DNA from: Acidobacteriota bacterium
Lineage (GTDB): Bacteria; Acidobacteriota; Blastocatellia; Pyrinomonadales; Pyrinomonadaceae
NCBI GenBank assembly: GCA_025463135.1
Contig: JAOAPY010000043.1
Span: 17,356 to 81,355 of the forward strand
Reading direction: 5' to 3'
DNA length: 64,000 nt
Positions within the stretch are counted from its first letter, which is position 1. Every line of letters starts with the position of its first letter. The notes under the pieces are model-generated. The model searched no databases. It was given only the letters and a program-made list of their open reading frames with translations, and was not told where the DNA came from. The position numbers and the translations under genes are program-made. Positions 8,694 through 17,984 of the stretch are shown piece by piece.

Positions 8694-10802
8694 CTACGCT
8701 GATGCTGGCAGGAACCGTAGGAACGGGCTGGGGCTGCCGAAAGAGGTAATGATCAATCTGTCACGGGCTCGCGTAGCTGCGACAAACAGGAGACATCTTT
8801 CTCTGACATCGTTTTCAGTTCTCGCAGTGGCGTCATCTTTGAAAGACGGGGACCAACGCGGCAGCACTCCGTCGTTCATTCCGGCTAAGAGTATGCAGGG
8901 GAATTCCAGCCCTTTAATGCGGTGCATCGTGGACAACCGAATGCCGGGAGTTTCTTCCTCGTCAGCGTTGCCCAGTACGTAAAAGGGAATGCTCATTTCT
9001 TGCATGAAAGACTTATAGGTCTTCACCGCAGCGTTACTTCTCGCTACAATGCACACGTTCTCTGGTGAGCGCTCCTCAAGCAACACTCTTATCGTCTTTT
9101 TGACAAAGTCACCCTCCGCCTCCGCAGTTTCAAAGTGACTCACCTCCGGTGTCGGCCCGGAAAGCAGTGATATGTATCCGTTGAGGTCGTCGCTCCCACC
9201 GTCGAGATTGTCGAAGTCGGTTTTCCCGAGCAGTTTGACCGCCCAGTCGCGGATTTGCTCGGTTGTTCGGTAATTTATGTTCAGCCTGCTGATCCTACCG
9301 AGCACGTCAATGCCACACTTTCCCAGAACTGACTTTCGGTCATAGATGCGCTGGTGGGCGTCACCTACCATAAAAAGGTCATTGGGACCTTCGCGTACTA
9401 ACCGCCGTATAAGTCGGAGCTCCTCGGGATGCAGATCCTGCGTCTCGTCGACGACCACAGCGCGGTACGGAAGAACTGGCTTGTTTTTTTCCAGGTAAAT
9501 GCGTGTATCTCTGATCACGTCGAGCCAGTCACATTTGCCCGACGCATTGATAATCTCCTGAAAACGTTCGAACACCTGCCAGATTCGTGCGCGGTCGGGT
9601 CTTGGAAGCGCCTTGCTGCTTCCGACGCGTGAGAACCGCAGATACTCGTCTTTGCTCCTTATATCATTTGCTCTAACGATGCGTTCCCATTCTTGCCGAA
9701 TGAAAGCCACGTCCCAGACCTGCGCACCGCAGTCTTCTACAGCTTGCTGCCAAGCCAGTCGTAGATCATCTTCGTTAACGATTTCAAACTTGGCCCCCAT
9801 GCCACGCATGAAACCAACAGCCCATGAGTGAAGATTGGTGACTTCGATTCTTGAGGCATAGCTTCCACACAAACTTTTAACATTCTGTTCGACGTTTTTC
9901 GCCAAGTTGATGGAATAAGTCACGAACAGGACACGGTCTTCCGACGCGGGAAAAACGCGAGACGCCAGGTATTTGGCACGGTGCATGGCTACAATGGTTT
10001 TACCTGTACCCGCGCCTCCAAGCACTAATGCTGGTCCTGAGAAGTTCGCATTCACTAAATAGACTTGGCTGGGGTGAAGGAAAACTCTCCACTTTTCCAA
10101 AGGCGCGTCGAGCATCGCGGATAAGTCGTATTGCGACTCAACCGTGGTAAACCTCCGACGCGTGTCTGGATTTTGTAGCGCCTTGTCAAAGTCTTCAGTA
10201 TCGATCTTCTCCGTGGGCGCTGTCCTGAGTGCCGCACGCACTTCGTCGGGAGGAACGCCTTCGGATAACCATATCAGGGCCTCTGCAGCCTCGGTAGGGA
10301 TGTGCTGCGTCAACGCAAGCATTTCTTCTTTTGTTCGCACAGCGCGCACCGTGGGAATCAACACCCTTGGCACGCCGAATGAGAGTAGAAGCTTGGAGCT
10401 AAACTGCGGGAGCAATCCGTGCTGGCTCGGTTCCGACGGGCGGCTGATTGGTACGATAGTTTCAACGGCTGAGACGCTATACACCTGCAAGGCGCCCGTA
10501 GATGGATTAATCTCGAAACTCTTATCCTTGGCCCAGGCCATCGCCTCGTCATGGTGGTCCACCCAAACCAGCACGTAGACATCGCCGGTTTCGGGGTGCA
10601 GGACAATTGCCCGGTAGCTTAGACTGATCCGAACTGTGCGGACCCTCTTGTCTTTCACCCCGTGGATCTTCTCGTAGTTAATGCTTGGGGCTTTCGGGTT
10701 GGTACGGAACTTCTCAGTGAATTCTCGGACCTTCTTCTGCTGCGAGAGGGGGATCCGCGCCAAGGAGTTAAGGAAATCCACCGATAGCGCTACCGTCGGC
10801 AT
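8694..10802 (-). CDS. RelE/ParE-like toxin fold fused to UvrD-type superfamily 1 helicase
   Basis: The protein has 702 aa. Residues 1 to about 95 look like a RelE/ParE toxin fold: LSVDFLNSLARIPLSQQKKV, then KDKRVRTVRISLSYRAIVL and the VDHHDEAMAWA end. The helicase follows with Walker A GGAGTGKT at 262-269, VVVDETQDL near 452, HRIKGLEF late in the chain, and VAATRARDRL near 680. The C-terminal 2B-type domain is short. The ATG lies one base after the stop of the 1,717-aa helicase gene, so translation is coupled. UvrD-type enzymes translocate on single-stranded DNA. The toxin-like part could act as a nuclease or as a nucleic-acid-binding module; its catalytic residues cannot be assigned by eye. 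No separate antitoxin gene is seen nearby. Confidence 0.85.
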   Translation of the reverse strand: MPTVALSVDFLNSLARIPLSQQKKVREFTEKFRTNPKAPSINYEKIHGVKDKRVRTVRISLSYRAIVLHPETGDVYVLVWVDHHDEAMAWAKDKSFEINPSTGALQVYSVSAVETIVPISRPSEPSQHGLLPQFSSKLLLSFGVPRVLIPTVRAVRTKEEMLALTQHIPTEAAEALIWLSEGVPPDEVRAALRTAPTEKIDTEDFDKALQNPDTRRRFTTVESQYDLSAMLDAPLEKWRVFLHPSQVYLVNANFSGPALVLGGAGTGKTIVAMHRAKYLASRVFPASEDRVLFVTYSINLAKNVEQNVKSLCGSYASRIEVTNLHSWAVGFMRGMGAKFEIVNEDDLRLAWQQAVEDCGAQVWDVAFIRQEWERIVRANDIRSKDEYLRFSRVGSSKALPRPDRARIWQVFERFQEIINASGKCDWLDVIRDTRIYLEKNKPVLPYRAVVVDETQDLHPEELRLIRRLVREGPNDLFMVGDAHQRIYDRKSVLGKCGIDVLGRISRLNINYRTTEQIRDWAVKLLGKTDFDNLDGGSDDLNGYISLLSGPTPEVSHFETAEAEGDFVKKTIRVLLEERSPENVCIVARSNAAVKTYKSFMQEMSIPFYVLGNADEEETPGIRLSTMHRIKGLEFPCILLAGMNDGVLPRWSPSFKDDATARTENDVRERCLLFVAATRARDRLIITSFGSPSPFLRFLPASA

Positions 10803-10803
10803 T

Positions 10804-13800
10804 TCAGTTTTCTTCCTTCAGGTGTGTCGCCAGTAAGGAAATGTTTGCGGCGATATCGGCGAGCATAAGGATTTTCCAACCTTTGGCTTCAAAGGCGGGT
10901 GTAGACTCAGACTGTTCTGGAAGGAGTACCGCAAGCTTCTTGTCTAACCAGGCGAGTTCTGCTTGGCCCATGACGGACCCGTTTGCATCTACCAGTTCAT
11001 ACCCGACGTCCGGAAATGGAAGCCCATTGTGTGAGCAATAGTTGATAGCGTTATGGCATCGCTCGTCGCAGTAGGTTCGTAACTCCACGGTTCCCTCTCG
11101 CTGGTCAGATCCATTTGCGTTAGCCCATTGAGGCGTTTCAATTCCAATGAACCCGCCGAGCCACTCGAAGACTTTGCTACGCTTCAAGCGGTCCCAGTAG
11201 AACTGATTGCTGTAGCTCCTTAGGCAGGTGTAGCAACTCCCTTCAGCGTCGCAGAGCGGATTATCGCAGGAGCGAGTTCGCTCAAGCGAGCGCTCAAGAA
11301 TTCTCGGCAAGCGCTCGATGATACGCCGAACGTAACCCGCGCCACCCGGGACTCGGTCATAAACGATTAGCTCGCCCGAAAGGCTGGTACTTGATTGCGA
11401 TTGGTAGGTGGAGTCAAGGTCTGATCTCGGAATCGATAGGACTTCCGCCGCCGCAGATACGAACGCCGTCTGGAATGAAAGCCAGAAGTCACGGTCCGTC
11501 ACATCAGGGGTATGAAGGCGCTCCGCAGCAAAGCGCAATTGCAGTGTGTCGGTTTCGAACTCGTGCGCTAGGTGGGTGCGGAAAATGATCCCGCTGCAAT
11601 TAGTACCCCAAGGAGTCTGATGCGGACGGGCAGGTGTCTTGATATTCTCCTCAAAGTGAACGCCGCAGGTTTTGCAGAGGCGGAACTGCTGGAAACGGTA
11701 ACCCGGGTTAGCACGAAAGAGCTTGCCGTCCTTCCGATACCCGAATGTGATACCGATGCCGCTATCGTGTTCTTTGAAATCCTCCGGTCTAGCTCCACTC
11801 ACAAGGAACAATTCTGTATTTGAAGGAGGGCGTCTTCGATATAGGTTTGGCTCTGGTACGTCGTCGGAGTAGAACGTCTGAAAGCCTTGAGGCTTAATGT
11901 AAATTTGCGGCTGCGAAGGAAGTCCGCATTCACAAACTCGGTCCATTGACTCGCTTTCAAGTTTGGTGACCAGGCGCCGACATTGCCTGCAGTAGCTATA
12001 CTTCCGCACATCAAATCCCTGCGTCGGTCGAAGCACGCCACGACTAGCAAAGAGCCGACCGTCCGCAATGATCTCGGCACCTGGAGCATATTCCGAAATC
12101 CCTACTTCACGGTCCCGCTCTAATCTCATCTTATTTGACCAATCCTTCTGGCGCACAAGGAGACGGATCGTGTCCTGGGGAAAAGCGTAACTAGGAAGCC
12201 AATGAGCACTTGAGAGAAAGTCTATCAAGAACTCCGCCTTCAGCTGACTTATTAGTCTCTCCACCGACTCTTTGGCCCCTGCGATTCTCCTCAGTTCCTG
12301 AGTGGCGGCTTGGCCCTGCTTTGTTGTGAGTTCAGCGAGCTGCAGCTCAAATTCCGCTAACGGTCCGAGGACTCTTTCCTGATTAACCGATTCCATTTGC
12401 CAGCACGACTTTTCAAGACAGTCGTTTGGCGTAAGGTCTGAGCCTTCGGGCAAAATTCGTCGAACGGAATCCGCAAGCGGCGTACGATTATTTTCCACGT
12501 AAGCCCTAAATCGCGCCGCTGGAGCCTCGCACTGATTCGCAGCGCAGAAGAAGTCGGCAACCTTTTCTCCTAGCTTAGGATTTGCAAGTTCGCGAAGGTA
12601 GTGACCTAACAGAAATGAATTTACATGTCTTTGCGCAAGTCTTGTGTTGTTCAAATTGATTACGGGTGCCGGCACCCTGCCACGAACGATGTCACGGGGG
12701 TTGTGGTAATAATACTGATCATGAGGAATAGAGCGCGAGTAGGTTACAGCGTAAGCGGCACCGTCACATCGTCGTCCCGCTCGTCCCGCCCGCTGAATGT
12801 AGTTGCTTGCCGTAGGTGGGACGTTTCGTAGGAAAACAGCTTTGAGCGCGCCGACATCCACACCCATTTCGAAGGTCGTGGAGCTGCTGAGAACATTGAT
12901 CTCACCTTTGACAAATTTCTCCTGGTACTTCTGCCCATGGATGTTGGTCAACTGCGCCGTGTGTTCAGCCACTTCGAGGGCTAGCGGCTCCTTGTTGAGG
13001 AGGCGGTGGCGGTAATGATGATTCGCAAACTTCTTCTCGAGTTCAGTAGCATTGTACGGTTGTAGTTGGCCTTCACATCCGGGAGCGACACACGACCCAG
13101 CGACGTTGAAGATGGTAGTCCGGCCACAGGAGTCGCAGACTAACCAAGGCTTGGCCGTCGTCACATTGATTCTCTCAGAGTCAACTTGGTATTCGCCGCC
13201 AAAGCTTGTTTCCATCAACACCGTAACCCGAAGAGAGTCCCATATTTTTTGCATCAATCCGTCGAGCTGCCGCTCGTCCGCCTCCAAGTCGAGCCCGAAG
13301 AACTTGGCACAAACATTCGCAATGAAACTTGTGGGGATCGTCCGCTTGGTGCGGCGCTTAGCTGTGTAGGGGTTCCAACGGTACCGAGCTCTCCCTTCAA
13401 CCCTGTTGTTGAATTCGTAGTGGAACGCCGCGAAACTCGGCCCTTCGCCGATGTCTTCAATCAAAATACCTGGCTCATCAATGTGGAGAGCGCGACGCAT
13501 CAGGAAGAGCTGCAGTAGTTGCTGGATAAAATCGAAACCAGATTCCTCACCCCGTTCGAATACTTCAGGCAGTTGGGCCGGAAGATCTTCGATGTTCCCG
13601 TCGGTCAAATAAATCTGCGCAGCAGCGATGCCCACGCCTGGCATGTTTAGCCGCTGCCGTGTTGAAGCGCAGAAATGCTGAAGAAGCGACACGTAAGCTT
13701 GACGGCGCAGATTCTTCTTGTCGGCTGGGAGCAGTTGTCGCGTAGGCTTGATCTCATAGCTCAAGACATCGCGCTCCCGATCGTAAGACCGTATCAAAAC

Positions 13801-15957
13801 CAACTGGCGCTTGACCGCCTGACTTACGAACTGGTTTGCCACGTCGCTCAAGCCCACGGGAAGACCCCCGTTCAATTGCTCCTCCAACTTCACCGCGTCA
13901 CATAAAGGCTTCATGTACTCAGTCTCGGCGGTGGTTCGCTTCAGATAGGGCGCGAAGAAAGCGGCACGCTGCCGGCTGTCGGAGAAAGCGAGAAGACGCC
14001 GACCTCTAGCAGGAAGGCTTTCAGGGCGTTCTTCATCTTCGGGCAGATTCCGCATGACTTCCTCAGCCAGTACCGCTGTGGCCGCATCCTCACCGCTTCG
14101 GAAATCGCGGAGCACGCTTGGGTAAGGACGTGAAGTGGTTCCGCAGCGCGAGCAGACCTTCAGTTCGCCACCCTTTGGAGTCAAGTTACGCAGACTCACC
14201 CTAACGGGAGACTTGCAGCACGCTTTGCCTTTCTCCCCCTCATTGAAGCAACCGCAACTCAAGCAAAGCTCGACCTGATCCCCCCCTGAAGATTCAGCTT
14301 CTTCATCTGCTCCCGCTTCCGAAATGGAATTGTCCCAGGTCAGCGAGAGGCGGCGGGCGGCCTCTTCCGGTTGGTCAGACGGCGGCAAGGCCTGCCAAGT
14401 GCTTTCCTCGGTAACGTAGACAGAGACAGCCGGCATGCCACACTGGAAACAGGTGCTAACTGGCACGAGCAAGCTTCCGCAGTTCTCTTCACATCGCGCC
14501 CGGCTTTCGAGGTACAAGCGACTCCAGAAAGTTTTTGGATGGTGTTGCCGCCCATTGCAGGATGGCGCTATGCACAGCGAAGCCCCACTCAACCCGCGAA
14601 AGAAGAAATGGAACCTTGCCGGAACCAAGGGCGGCGCATCATCGCGCTCACGGGCATGAGAGCTGAGAATGAGCAACCACTCCAATGCAAGATGAGTTCG
14701 ATCGCTATCTTCCCCCCATAGGAGTTGACAAAGCGCACCCAAACTATGCGGCCTCTCGCAAACGGCGTCATGGATCTTTTTCAATGGCAGCCAGTCCGCA
14801 AACAACCGATGCAACATATGGTAGCTGGAGGCTTCGGCGACTGCCTGGTCGCTGTTTGGCAGGGTGGAATTCTCTATTAGTTTCCGTAGTTGAGTCGGCT
14901 CATCGAGCGCCGCGATCCATTTGACCAGAGATGCTTCGTCAGGAACCACCTCAAAGATTTCCTCAGGTTTCACCTCGGACAGTTCAGCAGTAAAACTGTG
15001 AACGGTCTTTCCAAAGATGACATCATCAGGTTCGAACTTGGTACCAGTTATCGACTGGCCGAATTCCACAATCGCCGCTCGCGACTCGGCGCTGTCTCCC
15101 TCTGAGAGAGTTGCGCTCGTCAATATGAATTGAAGGTTCCTCTTCTGGTACGTTTGCCGTAGCCGTCGCATGAGCAGTGAAACGTCAATTCCCTGCGCAC
15201 CTGTATAAGTGTGCGCCTCGTCAAGCACCACATACCTCAGAGATTGGTGGCGGAATAGATCGGCATCCCCGGGCCTCAGCAGAAGGTATTCCAACATCGC
15301 GAAGTTAGTAAGTAGGATATGTGGCGGCTGTTCGCGAATTTCGTTGCGTGAATATCTCTCGTTGCGGGCTAACTTGCCTTTCGCATCCTCTGATAGCTTC
15401 AATCGATCCCAGGGAGTGTCGCCGGTGTAACGGCCAAAAGTGATCTCAGGCAGGTCACGAAGCAGTTTCCTCATTCGATCGAGCTGGTCGTTCGCAAGGG
15501 CGTTCATCGGATAAATGACGATAGCCCGTACTCCCTCACCCGGATTCCTCATAACGTCATCGAGGATTGGGAGCAAGAAACACTCCGTTTTGCCGCTGCC
15601 CGTCCCGGTGGCGACAATTAGATTACGGCCTTGCTGGGCCTTCTCGATAGCTACCGCCTGGTGTTCGTAAAGCGACCGCGTCAAGTCGAATTCTCTTTGG
15701 TTGAGTCTCTCAAGTCCTTTCGCAAACCGAGGTACCTCCTTGCGACCAATTAAGTCCACACCGGTGGGGCCTTGTTTGTACGCGGGAATGCTTGTCACCA
15801 AAGGACGTAGTGAGAACACATCTTCCTGTTGGAGTGCCTCCCAAAAAGCTTGGCGCAACTCAGGCTCCGAGTCGGCCACCATATTGGTCGTGAAGAGATA
15901 ACGTCGGTATGTATCGATCAGCGCGCTTGAAAACTGGTGGACATTAATTTCGCGCAT
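10804..15957 (-). CDS. Giant DEAD/DEAH helicase with zinc clusters and DUF1998/MZB end (DrmAB/DruE/MrfA-like)
   Basis: The protein has 1,717 aa. Walker A ATGTGSGKT is at 116-124, followed by VIYPMNALANDQ, VLDEAHTY and LTSATL. Motif VI QRAGRAGRR is near 1056. Several cysteine clusters lie between and around the RecA domains (about 456-520, 563-600 and 938-959). The C-terminus has YDRVPGGAGY and a four-cysteine CDNPLCDAEGSCYTC at about 1563-1577, which is typical of the DUF1998/MZB end of MrfA/YprA helicases. DISARM splits these parts into DrmA and DrmB; Druantia DruE carries them in one chain. The ATG is 3 nt after the stop of the 187-aa gene. It is probably the central motor of the system, acting on DNA in the cytoplasm. 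Confidence 0.88.
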   Translation of the reverse strand: MREINVHQFSSALIDTYRRYLFTTNMVADSEPELRQAFWEALQQEDVFSLRPLVTSIPAYKQGPTGVDLIGRKEVPRFAKGLERLNQREFDLTRSLYEHQAVAIEKAQQGRNLIVATGTGSGKTECFLLPILDDVMRNPGEGVRAIVIYPMNALANDQLDRMRKLLRDLPEITFGRYTGDTPWDRLKLSEDAKGKLARNERYSRNEIREQPPHILLTNFAMLEYLLLRPGDADLFRHQSLRYVVLDEAHTYTGAQGIDVSLLMRRLRQTYQKRNLQFILTSATLSEGDSAESRAAIVEFGQSITGTKFEPDDVIFGKTVHSFTAELSEVKPEEIFEVVPDEASLVKWIAALDEPTQLRKLIENSTLPNSDQAVAEASSYHMLHRLFADWLPLKKIHDAVCERPHSLGALCQLLWGEDSDRTHLALEWLLILSSHARERDDAPPLVPARFHFFFRGLSGASLCIAPSCNGRQHHPKTFWSRLYLESRARCEENCGSLLVPVSTCFQCGMPAVSVYVTEESTWQALPPSDQPEEAARRLSLTWDNSISEAGADEEAESSGGDQVELCLSCGCFNEGEKGKACCKSPVRVSLRNLTPKGGELKVCSRCGTTSRPYPSVLRDFRSGEDAATAVLAEEVMRNLPEDEERPESLPARGRRLLAFSDSRQRAAFFAPYLKRTTAETEYMKPLCDAVKLEEQLNGGLPVGLSDVANQFVSQAVKRQLVLIRSYDRERDVLSYEIKPTRQLLPADKKNLRRQAYVSLLQHFCASTRQRLNMPGVGIAAAQIYLTDGNIEDLPAQLPEVFERGEESGFDFIQQLLQLFLMRRALHIDEPGILIEDIGEGPSFAAFHYEFNNRVEGRARYRWNPYTAKRRTKRTIPTSFIANVCAKFFGLDLEADERQLDGLMQKIWDSLRVTVLMETSFGGEYQVDSERINVTTAKPWLVCDSCGRTTIFNVAGSCVAPGCEGQLQPYNATELEKKFANHHYRHRLLNKEPLALEVAEHTAQLTNIHGQKYQEKFVKGEINVLSSSTTFEMGVDVGALKAVFLRNVPPTASNYIQRAGRAGRRCDGAAYAVTYSRSIPHDQYYYHNPRDIVRGRVPAPVINLNNTRLAQRHVNSFLLGHYLRELANPKLGEKVADFFCAANQCEAPAARFRAYVENNRTPLADSVRRILPEGSDLTPNDCLEKSCWQMESVNQERVLGPLAEFELQLAELTTKQGQAATQELRRIAGAKESVERLISQLKAEFLIDFLSSAHWLPSYAFPQDTIRLLVRQKDWSNKMRLERDREVGISEYAPGAEIIADGRLFASRGVLRPTQGFDVRKYSYCRQCRRLVTKLESESMDRVCECGLPSQPQIYIKPQGFQTFYSDDVPEPNLYRRRPPSNTELFLVSGARPEDFKEHDSGIGITFGYRKDGKLFRANPGYRFQQFRLCKTCGVHFEENIKTPARPHQTPWGTNCSGIIFRTHLAHEFETDTLQLRFAAERLHTPDVTDRDFWLSFQTAFVSAAAEVLSIPRSDLDSTYQSQSSTSLSGELIVYDRVPGGAGYVRRIIERLPRILERSLERTRSCDNPLCDAEGSCYTCLRSYSNQFYWDRLKRSKVFEWLGGFIGIETPQWANANGSDQREGTVELRTYCDERCHNAINYCSHNGLPFPDVGYELVDANGSVMGQAELAWLDKKLAVLLPEQSESTPAFEAKGWKILMLADIAANISLLATHLKEEN

Positions 15958-15960
15958 AAT

Positions 15961-16524
15961 TCAATCCTGATGCTTGAGGCCATAAACGATGAAGGCTGAT
16001 AGTTCGCTGTCGGAGTACAGCCAGTCGGCTGTTGGTGCCACCCGCACAACGATCCTCGTTCTAGGTTGTTCCGTTGAAAACTCCGGCAGCACCCCACGAC
16101 ATGATTGGATGGCACCAGAGAGAATCTGCTCCCACCCGGTGGTCCGTGGGTGGCCGGCTAGTATCGAATCCGGAATGAGAACTGATCTCACTGGTGTTGA
16201 GGATTGTGCACAGCCCGGTTCGCTGCACCGGAATTCAACAACATCACGAAAGCTGACTCCAATGGGGATACAGTCGCACCGAATACAGCGCAGCTCCCAC
16301 TTGATTGTGTTCAGTTGGCGCTGAGTCAACTTATTCTGACGGAACAGCGCAATAACCTCTGAGTCACTGTGACGGCGGTGTCCAGCGGGTATTCCATACA
16401 TACCTAGTAGCTTCCCAACGGCACTCTCGCCTCGTACCTGCCCTAGGAAGGCCTCATCATTCTGCAAGGCGACCGACCTCTTACGCAGATAGACGTTGGA
16501 TCTTAGCTTCAGATTTGATCTCAA
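15961..16524 (-). CDS. Small cysteine-rich protein of the defence array
   Basis: The protein has 187 aa and no family that I recognise. Cysteines at 80, 83, 85, 100 and 105 (LRCIRCDC and RCSEPGC) could form one zinc ribbon. The N-terminus is very basic. There is no signal peptide or membrane segment. Its start overlaps the stop of the Hsp70-like gene by 4 nt, and its stop is 3 nt before the giant helicase, so it is translated with both. A nucleic-acid-binding or bridging role between the ATPase and the helicase would fit but is inference only. Confidence 0.7.
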   Translation of the reverse strand: MRSNLKLRSNVYLRKRSVALQNDEAFLGQVRGESAVGKLLGMYGIPAGHRRHSDSEVIALFRQNKLTQRQLNTIKWELRCIRCDCIPIGVSFRDVVEFRCSEPGCAQSSTPVRSVLIPDSILAGHPRTTGWEQILSGAIQSCRGVLPEFSTEQPRTRIVVRVAPTADWLYSDSELSAFIVYGLKHQD

Positions 16525-17984
16525 GGGTTCTCCTGCGAAATGTCAGAACCGGGTACTTCATACATCCATCGAAGCATGTCATATTTGAAGGACCGCTTCC
16601 GTTGAGGTTTTGCTTCGCTATCGGCGTTCGCTTCGAAGACCAGATCCGAGGTAATGTGGCAATCCAATTCTATGAGTTCATCACGGAAGCCAAAACACGG
16701 TGTGTGCAGCTCACCAATGTGGGTTGCTCTCTCATCGCCATTGCGAGCAGCGAAGTTAAAAGTAGCTGTGGTGGCGTCCTCTACCAAACCAAAGTGCAAT
16801 GTTGAACGCGCGCTTTCTTGTTTGGTATTAACAGGGAAGATAGCGTGGAATTGGTCATCTGACAGAACGACGCCGATGCTCTCTGCCATCCGGTAGCAGC
16901 CCGGATGGGCCGCCACCCAGGCGGCACCGCGCGCTATATCCCAGTCAGCTTCTCGAGGAAAGATGATGTTCGGGTGCGGCCAACGCTGCCGCAGCTCTCG
17001 CTGCAGCAGGCTTAGTTGACTAGTGCCGCCCACAACAATCAGTCTGCCGATCTCTTCCTGCGAGACTCGGGCCGCCTCCACACACTGCAGTAGCATCTCG
17101 AGAGCGCCCGAGACGACATCCTCGAGAATACTGTTAAGCGTCGCTTTCGTGAGAGTCTGAGCGACGAGTGTTAAGCCCGCGTAGCGCCCCAGTTCAATCA
17201 CCGCCTGCGTGGCATCTTCTTGCTGCAATTGCCGTTTCGCCTTTTCAGACTCATTTAGCAGGATGTGGCGCTCTTCGGGAGCGACATTGTCGAAACCGAT
17301 AGTCAGGCCATGTGTCTCGGAAATTTGGCTATGAAGCCATCGCGCTAGCAGATCATCGATGTAATCACCTGCCTTGGGCGAGCCCGCAGTATACCGTTCG
17401 ATGATGCAGCCACTCTTCACCTCGAGGACTGATATGTCCAGCGTACCGCCGCCCCAGTCAAAAACCACCGCGTATCGACAGTGGCGCAATTCCCCAGAGT
17501 GGGCAATGAAGGCGGCTGTGGGCTCGGAGATGAATGAAAGGACTTTGACGCCGGCAGAGTCCGCAGCACTTCGCAAGGTGGCACGTTTGTCCGCATTCAT
17601 CCCGATCGGAATGGCGACCACAGCCTCGCGGAGCGGTGGATTGTTGTCCTCTTCGGCGCGTTGCGCCAAAGCCCTGAACAGCTCACTGGCAATATCTCCG
17701 GCGCGCCACGTTCTGGCGGGAGTGGTCCACAACTGGTCTGAGTCGAGAATGGTTTTCACCGACTCAATTACGAGGTGCATACCGCCTTCGCGAAGGGTAA
17801 TGATCTGGTCTTTGACCTTTTGCCCTGCAGAGACTTCTTGGGTGAGGTTGTCGACTGCGATCACGGAGGGAAATGGGATTGGACCCTTTTCGCCAATTCT
17901 AGTAAAGGACTTTCGCTGGTCATCGTAGACCACAACCGCGCTGTTAGTAGTTCCAAAATCGATGCCGAAGTGTTTTGCCATCAC
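16521..17984 (-). CDS. Hsp70/DnaK-like actin-fold ATPase
   Basis: The protein has 487 aa. It shows the Hsp70 ATPase motifs: phosphate-1 GIDFGTTNS at 7-15, EPTAAF at 154-159, phosphate-2 DWGGGTLD at 176-183 and adenosine motif VVGGTSQL at 317-324. After about residue 370 the chain is not DnaK-like: the usual beta-sandwich substrate domain and lid are missing, and about 115 residues of other sequence follow. DnaK itself is near 640 aa, so this is a specialised member and not the housekeeping chaperone. Start choice is GTG 17984 or ATG 17981; both overlap the stop of the coiled-coil gene. No DnaJ or GrpE gene is nearby. It may act as an ATP-driven switch for assembly of the array proteins (inference). 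Confidence 0.88.
   Translation of the reverse strand: MMAKHFGIDFGTTNSAVVVYDDQRKSFTRIGEKGPIPFPSVIAVDNLTQEVSAGQKVKDQIITLREGGMHLVIESVKTILDSDQLWTTPARTWRAGDIASELFRALAQRAEEDNNPPLREAVVAIPIGMNADKRATLRSAADSAGVKVLSFISEPTAAFIAHSGELRHCRYAVVFDWGGGTLDISVLEVKSGCIIERYTAGSPKAGDYIDDLLARWLHSQISETHGLTIGFDNVAPEERHILLNESEKAKRQLQQEDATQAVIELGRYAGLTLVAQTLTKATLNSILEDVVSGALEMLLQCVEAARVSQEEIGRLIVVGGTSQLSLLQRELRQRWPHPNIIFPREADWDIARGAAWVAAHPGCYRMAESIGVVLSDDQFHAIFPVNTKQESARSTLHFGLVEDATTATFNFAARNGDERATHIGELHTPCFGFRDELIELDCHITSDLVFEANADSEAKPQRKRSFKYDMLRWMYEVPGSDISQENP

Noticed and set aside
16521..17984. Housekeeping DnaK
   Set aside because: It is 150 residues too short, lacks the substrate domain, and has no DnaJ or GrpE neighbours.
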